NCBI RefSeq assembly: GCF_000416985.1
Contig: NZ_ATDL01000021.1
Location: 186,001 to 250,000 of the forward strand
Direction of reading: 5' to 3'
DNA from: Sphingobacterium paucimobilis HER1398
Lineage (GTDB): Bacteria; Bacteroidota; Bacteroidia; Sphingobacteriales; Sphingobacteriaceae
DNA: 64,000 bases
Part shown: one piece after another, positions 46,548-56,230 of the stretch
How the letters are laid out: every line of letters starts with the position of its first letter
Position numbering within the stretch: the stretch's first letter is position 1
Position numbers and translations under genes: made by a program
Notes under the pieces: generated by a model
Told to the model about the DNA's origin: nothing
The model's input: the letters and a program-made list of their open reading frames with translations, nothing else
The model's database searches: none

Positions 46548-49500
46548 ATGAAGCATTTTTTCATGAAGTATAGGCACTGGAGAGCTTATCCAATACATTG
46601 GGTACTACTGTGTCTAGCTGTTTTTCACGTGGGGGTAGTGCTGGCTCAGATTAATATCTCCGTAAGGCAGAAGTCACTACCTGGTATTTTTAGCCAGATT
46701 GAAAAGCAAAGCAATTATGTCTTTCTGTATGATAAGGCTGTTGCTGCTGTACCAGCGATTTCAATCGATTGTACCAATTGTTCTATTGAACGTTTAATCC
46801 AACTCTTAGAGAAGGAAACCAAGTTGGAATTTAAGTTGTCCGGACAGCAAGTATTGGTGAAAAAGAAGACTGAAAAGTCCGCCGAAACTTCTACTCCTGC
46901 GGTAGCCATGCAAACTGATCAAAGAGATACCATCAAAGGAAAGGTTGTTGATGAAAACGGCAAGCCAGTTGTAGGAGCGACTTTATTGATTAAAGGAACT
47001 AAGATTGGAACGTCTACTGACAAGAATGGTAATTTCAAAATGCAGCGAATCTCGCCTGCACAGACTATCATTACGAACAGTATAGGCTACCACCCAATGG
47101 AGGTGCTGGTAGGAGCACAAAAAACATTGACGGTAGCTCTAAAAATCAAAGCACAGGAGATTGAAGATGTTGTTGTTTCCACAGGTTTGCAAAAACGTGA
47201 GAGAAGCAAGCTGGTAGGGAATGTTTCCTCGATCAAGGGAGAAGATTTGGAGGGGGCTGGAATTACGACTATCGATAAGGCACTACGTGGGAAAATGACA
47301 GGGGTGTATGTTCGGTCAAATTCTGGCCGTCCTGGAGAGACTGGTTCTATAGTGATTCGAGGTAGCAATACTATGACCGGTAATGCTGAACCATTAATTA
47401 TTTTGGATGGAATGCCTTTACAGAATGGTGATGTGGCTGGCATGGATAAAACGAGTTCGAATATCAATAGCCTATTGACCAATGGTATTGGTAATATTCC
47501 GCCCGAAGATATCGCCACGATAGATATTCTCCGAGATGCTACTGCAGCCTCTATATATGGAGCACGTGCAGCCAATGGCGTTATTGTTATTACCACGAAA
47601 CGTGGGGAGGTAGGTAAAGACTACATCAATTATTCCACGAAACAAGGATTGACGATGCGTCCTGAGAATTCATTTAGTTTTATGAATTCGGCAGAGAAGA
47701 TTGCGTTTGAAAGACAAATATATGACGATTTTCATCCCGGATATGGTGGTCGCGTTAATCAGCTTTTGATGCAAGCAGATAATGGGACTATTACCCAAGA
47801 CGAACTTGAAAGAAGGATAGGAGAATTAGGTGACATCAATACCGATTGGATGGGTGTCTTGTACAGTCCTGCTTATCAGCAAACGCATAATGTCTCCATG
47901 TCGGGGGGCAGTACTAAATTACAGTATAATGTATCCCTGAATTATCAAGACGCAAATGGCACTTTGATGGAGAATAAGTTTAAACAAGGTGGTATGAGTG
48001 CGAAACTGACCAGGAATATTAATGATAAGTTGTTGGTCGATTTTAACCTTTATACCACAATCAAAAAGAACAAAGAAGGCCAGTCTAAGTTAGATCCGTT
48101 CCGGTATGCTATGTTTGCTAACCCATACGAAAAGCCATATAATTCTGACGGCACCTATGCTTGGGATAAAAGCTATAGAAGTGTAGATAATGACCTTAAC
48201 TATTACTCTGATCTCAATTACAAGACCTTTAATATTCTTAGAGAACTTCGCGAAAATACGTTGAGTACAGATTATGGTAATGCTAGAGGTCAATTAGGAG
48301 TAGAATGGAAGTTTTTAGATGGTTTTCAATACCGGGGGTCAGCTGTGTTGAATTATACGAATGTACAGTCTATGGATGAGTCTCGTGAGGGAACTTACCG
48401 TTCATGGGCAGATAACAGGCTTAATGGTGCAAAAACTACAGGAGCGGGTATATTGGAGAAATTCAACTATGGATTTTTGGAGGAAAATTCGGGGAAAACC
48501 ATCGACTATACTGTGCGCAATACGATAGAGTATAATAAGACATTTGTGGAGAAGCACTATGTTCAAGGATTTTTTGCCAATGAGGTTTCCGAGCGTACAA
48601 ATAATCGGTTTTCACACTTTAATCCGGTCTATCTGCAAGATTATCGGATGGCGGGATATCCATCTTGGGATGATATTCCTGCTTCTAACTATAAAAAAAT
48701 GGATTTGAGTAGGTTGGGCGGTACATATTACGAAAAAGATCGTTCGGTTTCGTTCATTAGTTCGATCGCTTATGCTTATGCTAACCGATATGTGCTGAAT
48801 GCCAATTTTCGGTCAGATGGTGTGGACATTATCGGATCAAAAAATCAATTTACACCCTTGTGGTCTGCCGGTGTTAAATGGAATGCGCATGAAGAAGCTT
48901 TTGTTCGGGAAAACCTTCCTTGGTTAAATCGTTTTGTGTTGGCGTATGGTTATGGGTATACTGGCAGTATCAACCGTTCGGTTTATCCGTTTCATACTTA
49001 TGAATTGGGGGCCGTAATCTATGATGATATTGCTAAGGCAACTGCCTTTAATTATGGTAATCCTGTGTTGAAATGGGAAAGAAAGCGTGACATCAACTAT
49101 GGGATTCATATGTCCGTATTGAATAGTCGTGTTAATATTGAAGCCAATTATTACGATAATAAAGTGACGGACCTATTGGATGATGTAGCTTTGCCAGCTT
49201 CAGTGGGGCGTACTTCTTCTATGATGAATGCCGGCATTTTGTCTAACAAAGGCTGGGAGTTATCTGCTCGTGTCGACGTTGTAAAAAATAGAGACTGGTT
49301 GTGGGAGGTGGGTGCCAACCTGACAACTGTGAAGAACAATTTGGATAAAGTATATAATAAACGAACACCGAATGTGTCCTCACTCGATCCTAGAAATGTT
49401 GAAAACTATGCAATGCGGTCGTGGTTTGGATATAAGTTTAGCCATATTGATCCGACTAATGGACATATGATGGTTAATGCACAGCGTATCGATGGGCAAG

Positions 49501-50081
49501 GGGCTGTCGTTGGTGATGAAGTCATTGATCTGTCCACGATTTCTACAGCTGATCTGCAAGCCAAGTATACAACCTATTATTTAGGCCAGCAGGATCCGAA
49601 GATGTATGGTGGATTTAATACACGCATTCGTTACAAAAATATAACCTTGACGAGCAACTTCGTATTTGCAGATGGTAATATGATCAAAGGTTTTCAGGAT
49701 CGCCGTGAAGGACCAAGTGGAGAGACCGATGATGTGACGGCGAGTCGTACCAACCGTTTGAAAAATCAACAGTATCGCTGGAGGCAACACGGTGATGTGA
49801 CGGATATTCCGTTTTATTCGCAAGGGACATCTAATTACACACGATACTTGGTGGATAAGGATATTGAGTCAGGCGCGTATATCAAATGTACTGAACTCGG
49901 TCTGAACTGGCGTGCAAATCCAGCAATGTTCAAGAAGTTTGTGAAACAGCTTCAAATAGGTTTGCTTGCCAACAACTTATTTACGATAACGCCTTATTCG
50001 GGTACTGATCCGGAAACTCAGATGGCATTTGGCTATCCGACAACGCGTAGTTATACATTTTCCTTAAACATTGGATTTTAA
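46548..50081 (+). CDS. SusC/RagA-family TonB-dependent receptor with STN domain, operon D
   Basis: 1177-residue outer-membrane transducer. Signal peptide about 1-34 (GVVLAQ), STN domain about 37-107 (IFSQIEKQSNYVFLYDK), carboxypeptidase-regulatory-like domain about 127-205 (IKGKVVDENGKPVVGATLL), plug with EPLIILDGMPL and DATAASIYGARAANG, and barrel ending YTFSLNIGF. It should sense its ligand through FecR and the ECF sigma upstream and import it with the SusD protein that starts 5 nt after its stop. Overall layout matches 6854-10411, though the sequences differ widely. Confidence 0.95.
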   Translation: MKHFFMKYRHWRAYPIHWVLLCLAVFHVGVVLAQINISVRQKSLPGIFSQIEKQSNYVFLYDKAVAAVPAISIDCTNCSIERLIQLLEKETKLEFKLSGQQVLVKKKTEKSAETSTPAVAMQTDQRDTIKGKVVDENGKPVVGATLLIKGTKIGTSTDKNGNFKMQRISPAQTIITNSIGYHPMEVLVGAQKTLTVALKIKAQEIEDVVVSTGLQKRERSKLVGNVSSIKGEDLEGAGITTIDKALRGKMTGVYVRSNSGRPGETGSIVIRGSNTMTGNAEPLIILDGMPLQNGDVAGMDKTSSNINSLLTNGIGNIPPEDIATIDILRDATAASIYGARAANGVIVITTKRGEVGKDYINYSTKQGLTMRPENSFSFMNSAEKIAFERQIYDDFHPGYGGRVNQLLMQADNGTITQDELERRIGELGDINTDWMGVLYSPAYQQTHNVSMSGGSTKLQYNVSLNYQDANGTLMENKFKQGGMSAKLTRNINDKLLVDFNLYTTIKKNKEGQSKLDPFRYAMFANPYEKPYNSDGTYAWDKSYRSVDNDLNYYSDLNYKTFNILRELRENTLSTDYGNARGQLGVEWKFLDGFQYRGSAVLNYTNVQSMDESREGTYRSWADNRLNGAKTTGAGILEKFNYGFLEENSGKTIDYTVRNTIEYNKTFVEKHYVQGFFANEVSERTNNRFSHFNPVYLQDYRMAGYPSWDDIPASNYKKMDLSRLGGTYYEKDRSVSFISSIAYAYANRYVLNANFRSDGVDIIGSKNQFTPLWSAGVKWNAHEEAFVRENLPWLNRFVLAYGYGYTGSINRSVYPFHTYELGAVIYDDIAKATAFNYGNPVLKWERKRDINYGIHMSVLNSRVNIEANYYDNKVTDLLDDVALPASVGRTSSMMNAGILSNKGWELSARVDVVKNRDWLWEVGANLTTVKNNLDKVYNKRTPNVSSLDPRNVENYAMRSWFGYKFSHIDPTNGHMMVNAQRIDGQGAVVGDEVIDLSTISTADLQAKYTTYYLGQQDPKMYGGFNTRIRYKNITLTSNFVFADGNMIKGFQDRREGPSGETDDVTASRTNRLKNQQYRWRQHGDVTDIPFYSQGTSNYTRYLVDKDIESGAYIKCTELGLNWRANPAMFKKFVKQLQIGLLANNLFTITPYSGTDPETQMAFGYPTTRSYTFSLNIGF

Positions 50082-50086
50082 TTGAC

Positions 50087-51571
50087 ATGAAGAAGCTATT
50101 TTTATTTTATATATTGATTGGAGGGGTATTGCTCCAGGGGTGTAAAGAATTTTTGGACCTACCTCCAAAAAATCAGCGGGCAGTCACGACCTTAAGTGAT
50201 CTGAAGTCGGTACTTGCTGGGTACCTTGATGCCTTTGCTAAGTCGAACACACAACCAATTGTAGGTCCATATCCTATTGTCACGGAAGATCAGAACATGA
50301 TGTTTGAAGCTTATTCGGATAATTTCGACTTCAAAGCTAATATGGGACAATATGTGAATCCGCAGAATAACAATAAAAACGAAAAGTTTTACGCGAATAA
50401 TCTACTGTTTAACAATATAGAGACTGTAGATGCTATTTGGAATAAGTATTATGAAACAATTGGTTTTCTCAATGCATTGATCGATCAGAGCGATGAATTG
50501 GTAATAGCGGATCCGAATGAGTTACTACGTGTGAAAGGAGAGATGTTGGTACACCGAGCATATTATGTTTTCAAGTTACAACAATATTTTGCTCCAATGG
50601 ATGATGAAAGCATGGGTATCCCTCTGTATCTGCATAGTGGCAAAGAGGTGATCGGTGTAGAGATGAAACGTAAGAAATCCTCTGAAGTATATACTGTGAT
50701 TATTGAAGATTTGAAAAAATCGCTGGAATACTTTCATTCAGTTGGAGCCAAAGAAGGATACTCTCGGTTTTTCAATGAACGTTTTATCCAGAATCTATTG
50801 GCTCAGGTGTATTGGTTTAAGGCTGAAACCGCTTCTAAAGCACCAGATGATTATCAAAGTGCTATTCAATATGCGAAAGGAGCTATTGCCGGGGTGGATG
50901 AACGGATTCCTAGCACCCTAGCAGCCTTTCAAAGTGTACAACAGAATTTGGATACACAATATCCAGCAATCTATATGCAAGGCCGTAATTATGGTGGTAT
51001 TGCGGGCTTTTTTGGATCACCCTGGGATTACATGGGGTTTGCGCCCGCTAACCTTATTGTAGCTTCAGATTTGTTGGCTTTATTTGATAATAATGATTTT
51101 CGTAAAGAGGCATATTTTGTTAATAATACGTTGTCTTCAGCCTGGCCAGATGGAGCAGCATATGGAGCTAAGTACGTACGCGTACACTTATTTACACCGG
51201 AGGAAGCTTATTTGATTCTTGCGGAAGCCTACTTCAGGAATAATGAAGAAGGAGAGGCTTTAAATACACTGAATAAATTTAAAGGTTTTCGAGGAGCGAC
51301 GGTTAAAAACAATTTGACCGGAGAGAATTTATTAAATGAAATTATTAACGAACGTCGTAAAGAATTTTTTACGGATACGGACAAACGATGGATAGATTTG
51401 AAACGTTACAAAATTGGAAATATCTCTAGAAATTTGAGGTTTTTTGATAAGAATTTTGACGTTAAGGTGTCAGCCAATGATTACCATTATGCCTTGCCAA
51501 TTCCTTTAGCAGAGCTTCAGGAAAATCCAGATATCGTGCCTAATGAGGGCTGGAATCCAATCATTTTTTAA
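50087..51571 (+). CDS. SusD/RagB-family lipoprotein, operon D
   Basis: 494-residue surface lipoprotein (Cys19, LLQGC). SusD features: GEMLVHRAYYVFKLQQYFAP in the helical core, EEAYLILAEAYFRNNEEGEA, and the terminal INERRKEFFTDTDKRWIDLK with an ending in ENPDIVPNEGWN. Partner of the preceding receptor. The following lipoprotein gene starts 18 nt later. Confidence 0.94.
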   Translation: MKKLFLFYILIGGVLLQGCKEFLDLPPKNQRAVTTLSDLKSVLAGYLDAFAKSNTQPIVGPYPIVTEDQNMMFEAYSDNFDFKANMGQYVNPQNNNKNEKFYANNLLFNNIETVDAIWNKYYETIGFLNALIDQSDELVIADPNELLRVKGEMLVHRAYYVFKLQQYFAPMDDESMGIPLYLHSGKEVIGVEMKRKKSSEVYTVIIEDLKKSLEYFHSVGAKEGYSRFFNERFIQNLLAQVYWFKAETASKAPDDYQSAIQYAKGAIAGVDERIPSTLAAFQSVQQNLDTQYPAIYMQGRNYGGIAGFFGSPWDYMGFAPANLIVASDLLALFDNNDFRKEAYFVNNTLSSAWPDGAAYGAKYVRVHLFTPEEAYLILAEAYFRNNEEGEALNTLNKFKGFRGATVKNNLTGENLLNEIINERRKEFFTDTDKRWIDLKRYKIGNISRNLRFFDKNFDVKVSANDYHYALPIPLAELQENPDIVPNEGWNPIIF

Positions 51572-51589
51572 TCTAATCGAAATACGATA

Positions 51590-52834
51590 ATGAAAAAGTT
51601 TTTTTTGTTTTTTATTGGATTGATCCTTTTACAAGGATGTAATAAAGAGTCCTTTAATTATGAACTGTATTCTCCTACGGGATCGGATATTGATTCACTA
51701 TATTTTTCAACAGGGAGTCCCACTTTAATAGCCAACGGTCAAGCTAAATTACAGTTCGTGGTCGAGCTGTTTAGGAAGGTTAGGATTAAATCAGAGACTG
51801 GTGGAGAGAAAGATACTATGATGTTTGTGGATTATCGGAAGCTTCCGTCTGCTGCGTTGAAGATTTTTGTGAATGGTCAACTGGTAGACGGGATGGAATA
51901 TGGGACTAAAGATATGAGTAATCCGAAGCTTGATATTTATGCTGAGTTAGGAGGATATAAATCTGAAGTGAAATCGGTGCAGCTTAAAGAGCCAACTCCT
52001 CTTCCGGTAAAGCGTTATGTTGATGTGGTTTTTCATGTCTTTGATCTCGCAACGACAGATGCCACGTACGATCCACTTACCTATCAGCTGATTCAACAGA
52101 AACATCTAGAGGGGGGAATAACTTATGCTAATGCGGTGTTTTCGAATGCAATGGGCAAGGATCCTAATGGCGGTAATGCACAAATTGAGTTTAGATTGGC
52201 TAAGTACTCCCCAAGTGGCGCGATACTGCCACGTCCTGGCTATAATAATATTGTGTATAATTCAACTTGGAGGGCTAGTTCTTTTTTTAGTCTGTCCGAT
52301 TTCACCAATAGGATTAACACGACTTCTAGCTATCAATGGGACAAATCAAAGTATTTAAATATTTATGTTTTACCTATGACTGCTAATAGTTCTTTAGGGA
52401 ATAACAGGGCAAATTATCAGATAGTCGGCGCTGGTGAGACTCCTTTGGGAGGTGTCGATAAAATAGTCGTTTCAGAATCCGAAGTGCCTCAGAACGATTT
52501 TTATACCACATATGGTTTAGGTGTCCACCGCAATGTTTTTATTCCAGGCATGGAAAAAGAGGTGGAATTAGCATCCTATCTAGGTACATATTATGGTGTC
52601 TTTAGAACTACTGTAGTCAATGATTTCGTATATGACACCCGGAAGTATAATACCAGTGACAACTCATTTAAGACATTGTTGAAAGTTGGACTTGATGGAG
52701 ATAAGTTTTTGGCAAACAATGCGATGGATGATATTCGGTATCCTTCGTTGCGGAACTGCTTTACGCAAGGACAGGTGGATCGGATGCGTCTGGTGATGGA
52801 TCGTTCTCCTGTACGTAAGGCTTGGAAAGAATAA
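51590..52834 (+). CDS. Degenerate M43/BF0631-type metallopeptidase-like lipoprotein
   Basis: 414-residue lipoprotein (Cys17, LLQGC). After an N-terminal beta domain (about 30-135), residues 140-410 follow the layout of zinc-dependent metalloproteinase lipoproteins related to M43: YVDVVFHVFD, then a strand YLNIYVLPM (255-263), the place of the HExGHxxGxxH motif, a Met-turn-like N377-A-M379-D380, and C-terminal FTQGQVDRMRLVMDRSPVRK. At the zinc motif the sequence reads S329-Y-L-G-T-Y-Y-G-V-F-R339: the glycines and hydrophobic positions stay, but all three histidines and the glutamate are gone. No HExxH occurs anywhere in the protein. It is probably a non-catalytic binding protein acting with the SusCD pair. 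Family assignment is from pattern recognition. Confidence 0.65.
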   Translation: MKKFFLFFIGLILLQGCNKESFNYELYSPTGSDIDSLYFSTGSPTLIANGQAKLQFVVELFRKVRIKSETGGEKDTMMFVDYRKLPSAALKIFVNGQLVDGMEYGTKDMSNPKLDIYAELGGYKSEVKSVQLKEPTPLPVKRYVDVVFHVFDLATTDATYDPLTYQLIQQKHLEGGITYANAVFSNAMGKDPNGGNAQIEFRLAKYSPSGAILPRPGYNNIVYNSTWRASSFFSLSDFTNRINTTSSYQWDKSKYLNIYVLPMTANSSLGNNRANYQIVGAGETPLGGVDKIVVSESEVPQNDFYTTYGLGVHRNVFIPGMEKEVELASYLGTYYGVFRTTVVNDFVYDTRKYNTSDNSFKTLLKVGLDGDKFLANNAMDDIRYPSLRNCFTQGQVDRMRLVMDRSPVRKAWKE

Positions 52835-52848
52835 TAACAAATAATTAT

Positions 52849-53970
52849 ATGATGAGAATAATTTATACAGCGGTAGGTCTATTGGCAGCACAATTGGCTT
52901 TTGGACAGGTCAAGATCAAAGTGATAGGCCATGTAACAGGAGATACTGAAGGGCACAATAAAGTGTACATAGCCAATCGGATGGCAACAGATTCGGCAGT
53001 GATTAAAGATGGCCGCTTTGAAGTGGAGTTTGAAGATCAAGGTGTTGGTTCTCGGTCAATTTCTATAGAATACGACCGGGCCAAAAGAAGAATGTACTCT
53101 CCTTTGGTTGTTTTTTATGATCAGTCTGGTACTGTCGAAGTTGAATTTGATGTGGTGAAAGGCTTATCATCGGGAAAAGTAAAAGGATTGGAATCGGCAG
53201 CAGCATATTATAACTACAACCAGGAAAAATCAAAGATTTTTATGGCTGCTTTTAGTGCTGCTAAGGCAAAATATGGAGAAGATGCTCTAAAAAAAGAAAG
53301 CGCTCATTTTGACGAAGCTACGAGCTTTAAAGATGAGTTGATGGTGCGTCTTAATGATTCTCTATTAAATATTTTCGTCAAAGCAGACGCTATGGTATCA
53401 CCTGTTTTTATCCTGTCTCAAGCTTCTAGTTTACCTGTCGATCGCTTAGAAGCATATTATAATCGATTGTCAGAACGTGTCAAAGCTGGTGATGATGCAC
53501 AATCTTTGTATGCAAGGATACAAGGTCTTAGGAATGCCTACATAGGCGCTGTAGTTAAAGATTTTCAATTACCTGATCAGCATGGTAAGGCACAATCTTT
53601 TGAACAGTTCAAAGGTAAATACGTGCTGCTAGATTTCTGGGCGTCGTGGTGTTCGCCGTGTAGAGCTTCCTTTCCTCGTGTTCGAGAAGTGTATAGCAAG
53701 TTGCAAGGGAAGAGCTTTGAGATTGTGAATGTTTCTATTGACCAAAATAAGCAGGCTTGGCTGAAGGCGGTAGGCGAAGAGTCGAATCCTTGGCCTCAGC
53801 TATACGACGACAGTAAGATTTCGAGTGCACTATTTAACGTCAGTGCAGTTCCTACTTGCTATCTCATTGACCCGTCTGGCAAGATCATTATGAAAGAGAT
53901 CGGTTTTGATCCCAAAGGGGGAGGAGAAATGGAGAAGAAACTCGAAGAAATATTCAAGGTGAAATTTTAA
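52849..53970 (+). CDS. TlpA-like thioredoxin-fold protein with DUF4369-like domain
   Basis: About 373 residues. Signal peptide (ending LAFGQ), beta domain (about 22-105), helical linker, thioredoxin domain about 235-373 with W-C268-S-P-C271 and cis-proline segment VSAVPTCYLIDPSG, which has an extra cysteine next to the cis-proline region. Active-site WCSPC, instead of WCGPC in the other three copies here, may change its redox potential. A frame opening at a TTG (52822) overlaps the previous gene; the ATG at 52849 starts the signal peptide and is 14 nt after that stop. Confidence 0.9.
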   Translation: MMRIIYTAVGLLAAQLAFGQVKIKVIGHVTGDTEGHNKVYIANRMATDSAVIKDGRFEVEFEDQGVGSRSISIEYDRAKRRMYSPLVVFYDQSGTVEVEFDVVKGLSSGKVKGLESAAAYYNYNQEKSKIFMAAFSAAKAKYGEDALKKESAHFDEATSFKDELMVRLNDSLLNIFVKADAMVSPVFILSQASSLPVDRLEAYYNRLSERVKAGDDAQSLYARIQGLRNAYIGAVVKDFQLPDQHGKAQSFEQFKGKYVLLDFWASWCSPCRASFPRVREVYSKLQGKSFEIVNVSIDQNKQAWLKAVGEESNPWPQLYDDSKISSALFNVSAVPTCYLIDPSGKIIMKEIGFDPKGGGEMEKKLEEIFKVKF

Positions 53971-53989
53971 ATATTTATAATTATATAAG

Positions 53990-55156
53990 ATGAGAAGAAT
54001 AATTTTAAGTGTAACAGCGGGTCTGTTGATGGCAACAAGTTTATTTGCACAGACACGTGATTATATTACAGTAAAAGGTAAGGTCAATTTCCCTCCAGCT
54101 AAAGAACATCAGGAGAAGTATCCGTTTACCTTGAAGGATAAACCGATGAAGGATGCAGAAGTATTCCAAACGATTCAATTGAAGGCAGATAGCACGTACG
54201 AGATTAAGGTCCCTGCTAAGACACCACGCTTGTACTCCTTGGATGTATTTGGTTGGGATCGTATTACATTTTGGGCGGGTAATGATGACCTAAAGATTGA
54301 TTTTCGAGGAATGGATACAGCAAAAATTGTAATTAAAAATCCTCCCTATATTTTTATTGAATCCGAAGGTAAAGACAATCAACTGATCAACATGTTGAAT
54401 TGGGAGACACACCAGAATTATCAAACTTCTATTGCTGCAGGTAAATCACAATATATGGCGATGCAGATTAAAGATACTGCGCTGACGAAAAATTTGCAGG
54501 ATTTGGTCATGGATCAGTTTTCTAGAAACAGTGCTACAGCTAAAGTATTTGTCAAGGCTTTCAAAAATGACCCCCAGGTGGTATATGCATTAGGCTACGT
54601 GAGTCCACGTAGAGATCAGGATTTCATTCTAGAGTATGTCAATCCATTGATAGAAAAATACCCTTGGTTAACAGAAGCTAAAGAAGTGAAAGAGAATATC
54701 GACAAAGCTATTGCTGCTGCAAAGAAAACAGAAGACGGGGCTAAGTTTATTAATATCACACAGCCGGATCCTAATGGTAAAAACATTAACCTTTATGATT
54801 ACCTAAAAGGCAAAAAATATGTATTGGTAGATTTTTGGGCATCGTGGTGTGGTCCATGTCGGGCAGAGAATCCTCATGTATTAAAAGTGTATGACAAATA
54901 CAAAAACAAAGGATTTGATGTATTTGCAATCTCTTTGGATGATAAGAAGGATAGGTGGATTCAGGCAGTTAAAGATGATAAAATGCCATGGGCTCAGGTT
55001 TCTGACTTGAAAGGATGGAAGAATGAAGCTGCGCAATATTATAATATTACTGCCATTCCGATGAATTATCTGTTGGATGCTAATGGAAAGATCGTTGCTA
55101 AGAATCTTCGTGGCGAGGCTTTGGAGAAAGAGGTTGCGAAGCTTTTAGACAAATAA
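53990..55156 (+). CDS. TlpA-like thioredoxin-fold protein
   Basis: 388-residue exported thioredoxin-fold protein. Signal peptide about 1-20 (LFAQ), beta/helical N-terminal region (25-255) and thioredoxin domain with W-C287-G-P-C290 (after YVLVDFWAS) and the cis-proline segment ITAIPMNYLLDANG. The ending KNLRGEALEKEVAKLL is close to that of the TlpA proteins at 12881 and 14021. It is the second thioredoxin of operon D, as operon B also has two. Confidence 0.9.
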   Translation: MRRIILSVTAGLLMATSLFAQTRDYITVKGKVNFPPAKEHQEKYPFTLKDKPMKDAEVFQTIQLKADSTYEIKVPAKTPRLYSLDVFGWDRITFWAGNDDLKIDFRGMDTAKIVIKNPPYIFIESEGKDNQLINMLNWETHQNYQTSIAAGKSQYMAMQIKDTALTKNLQDLVMDQFSRNSATAKVFVKAFKNDPQVVYALGYVSPRRDQDFILEYVNPLIEKYPWLTEAKEVKENIDKAIAAAKKTEDGAKFINITQPDPNGKNINLYDYLKGKKYVLVDFWASWCGPCRAENPHVLKVYDKYKNKGFDVFAISLDDKKDRWIQAVKDDKMPWAQVSDLKGWKNEAAQYYNITAIPMNYLLDANGKIVAKNLRGEALEKEVAKLLDK

Positions 55157-55160
55157 CATC

Positions 55161-55706
55161 ATGAAGAAGGTCTTATTATTATGCTGTGTCTTAGTAGGGA
55201 TCGCTACTAAGTCTAGTTATGCCCAGATGGCGGCAGCACAGCAGGTACAGTGGGCGATTGATGAAAAAATGGAGGTCCCAGTAGAACGTGACGTCCTGTG
55301 GGCTGCAATGAAAGATTACAGCTTGGTAGAAAAGCTTTCCAATGGATTGGTACTATCCATCATCAACAAAGACGATATCATGCCTATTCTACGTGAGGTG
55401 ACTTTCAAAGATGGTAGCAAGCGAGAAGAATTACTGAGTCAGGTCGAGGACCAACATCGCTTTCTGGTATTCAAGCTGAAAGACAGCTCTTTGCCCAAGG
55501 GAATTAAGTCTGCTCAGTTTGCTTTATTTACCAAGGAAAAGGGAGATGCAAGCTCGGAGCTCAATTGGCGTGTTCATATCGAAGGCTCCAAGGATGCTAA
55601 GGAATTGTTGATACAACAGTTCAAAACCGAGATCGAAGCATATAAGATTGGATATGCCAAATACTTGAGCAAGCCTAAGTCAGTTCCTGCTATGCGAATG
55701 AATTAG
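55161..55706 (+). CDS. Exported SRPBCC-like protein of unknown function
   Basis: 181-residue protein with signal peptide about 1-21 (SSYAQ). The mature part fits the START/SRPBCC fold: an opening strand with the 'ID.K.EVP.E.VW..M.DYS' pattern (IDEKMEVPVERDVLWAAMKD), central strands (REVTFKDGSKREELLSQV, HRFLVFKLKDS, SSELNWRVHIEG) and a long C-terminal helix (ELLIQQFKTEIEAYKIGYAK). The family binds hydrophobic ligands; here the ligand is unknown. It starts 4 nt after the thioredoxin gene and is the last gene of operon D, with a terminator 27 nt downstream. Confidence 0.7.
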   Translation: MKKVLLLCCVLVGIATKSSYAQMAAAQQVQWAIDEKMEVPVERDVLWAAMKDYSLVEKLSNGLVLSIINKDDIMPILREVTFKDGSKREELLSQVEDQHRFLVFKLKDSSLPKGIKSAQFALFTKEKGDASSELNWRVHIEGSKDAKELLIQQFKTEIEAYKIGYAKYLSKPKSVPAMRMN

Positions 55707-55732
55707 TACTGTTGCTAAAATGAGTTAATATG

Positions 55733-55765
55733 AAAGGTGTTCCTTGTGAGGAACACCTTTTTTTA
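55733..55765 (+). terminator. Rho-independent terminator of operon D
   Basis: Perfect 11-bp stem (AAAGGTGTTCC at 55733-55743, GGAACACCTTT at 55750-55760) and T-run. A diverged copy of this terminator with its upstream flank is at 62852-62903. Confidence 0.88.
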
Positions 55766-56230
55766 TACTAAAAAGGCTAATTGACAACATATCAGGATAT
55801 ATTTTGTTACAAAGTACATTGATTTGATGTGGTGTGCGGTATTGTGTCGGAATGCTTGTTTTTGCTGCTTTTTACAAGTTTAAAAACGTAATTCAACCGA
55901 TTGATTGGTGTTGTTTGTGCGTTATATTGCAACTTTTATTTTATTTTGTTAAATAAAATGCAAGATTATAGAATATTAATCGCTATAATTGTTGTAACCA
56001 AATTATGATGATATGTGTGTCGGTAGTGCAAACATATTTGGCTGATTAATTTATACACCTAAAATCAATAAGTTTATGAAGGGATGATTAATTCCTGTTT
56101 AGATTATTTTCTAACCTAAATAAATATGTTTAGTAATAGCGAAGCATAAAGGAGTTCGTCTTTATTTCATAACGAGATTTGTAATAAAGCAAGTTATGAT
56201 GTTTAACCATTTATTAAAAAGAAACCAATC
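55766..56230 (+). promoter_or_regulatory. Leader region of operon E
   Basis: No gene is seen in this 465-nt A/T-rich gap. It holds a 9-bp inverted repeat (ATTTTATTT at 55938-55946, AAATAAAAT at 55951-55959). No sigma or FecR gene precedes operon E. No promoter box was convincing. Confidence 0.35.
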
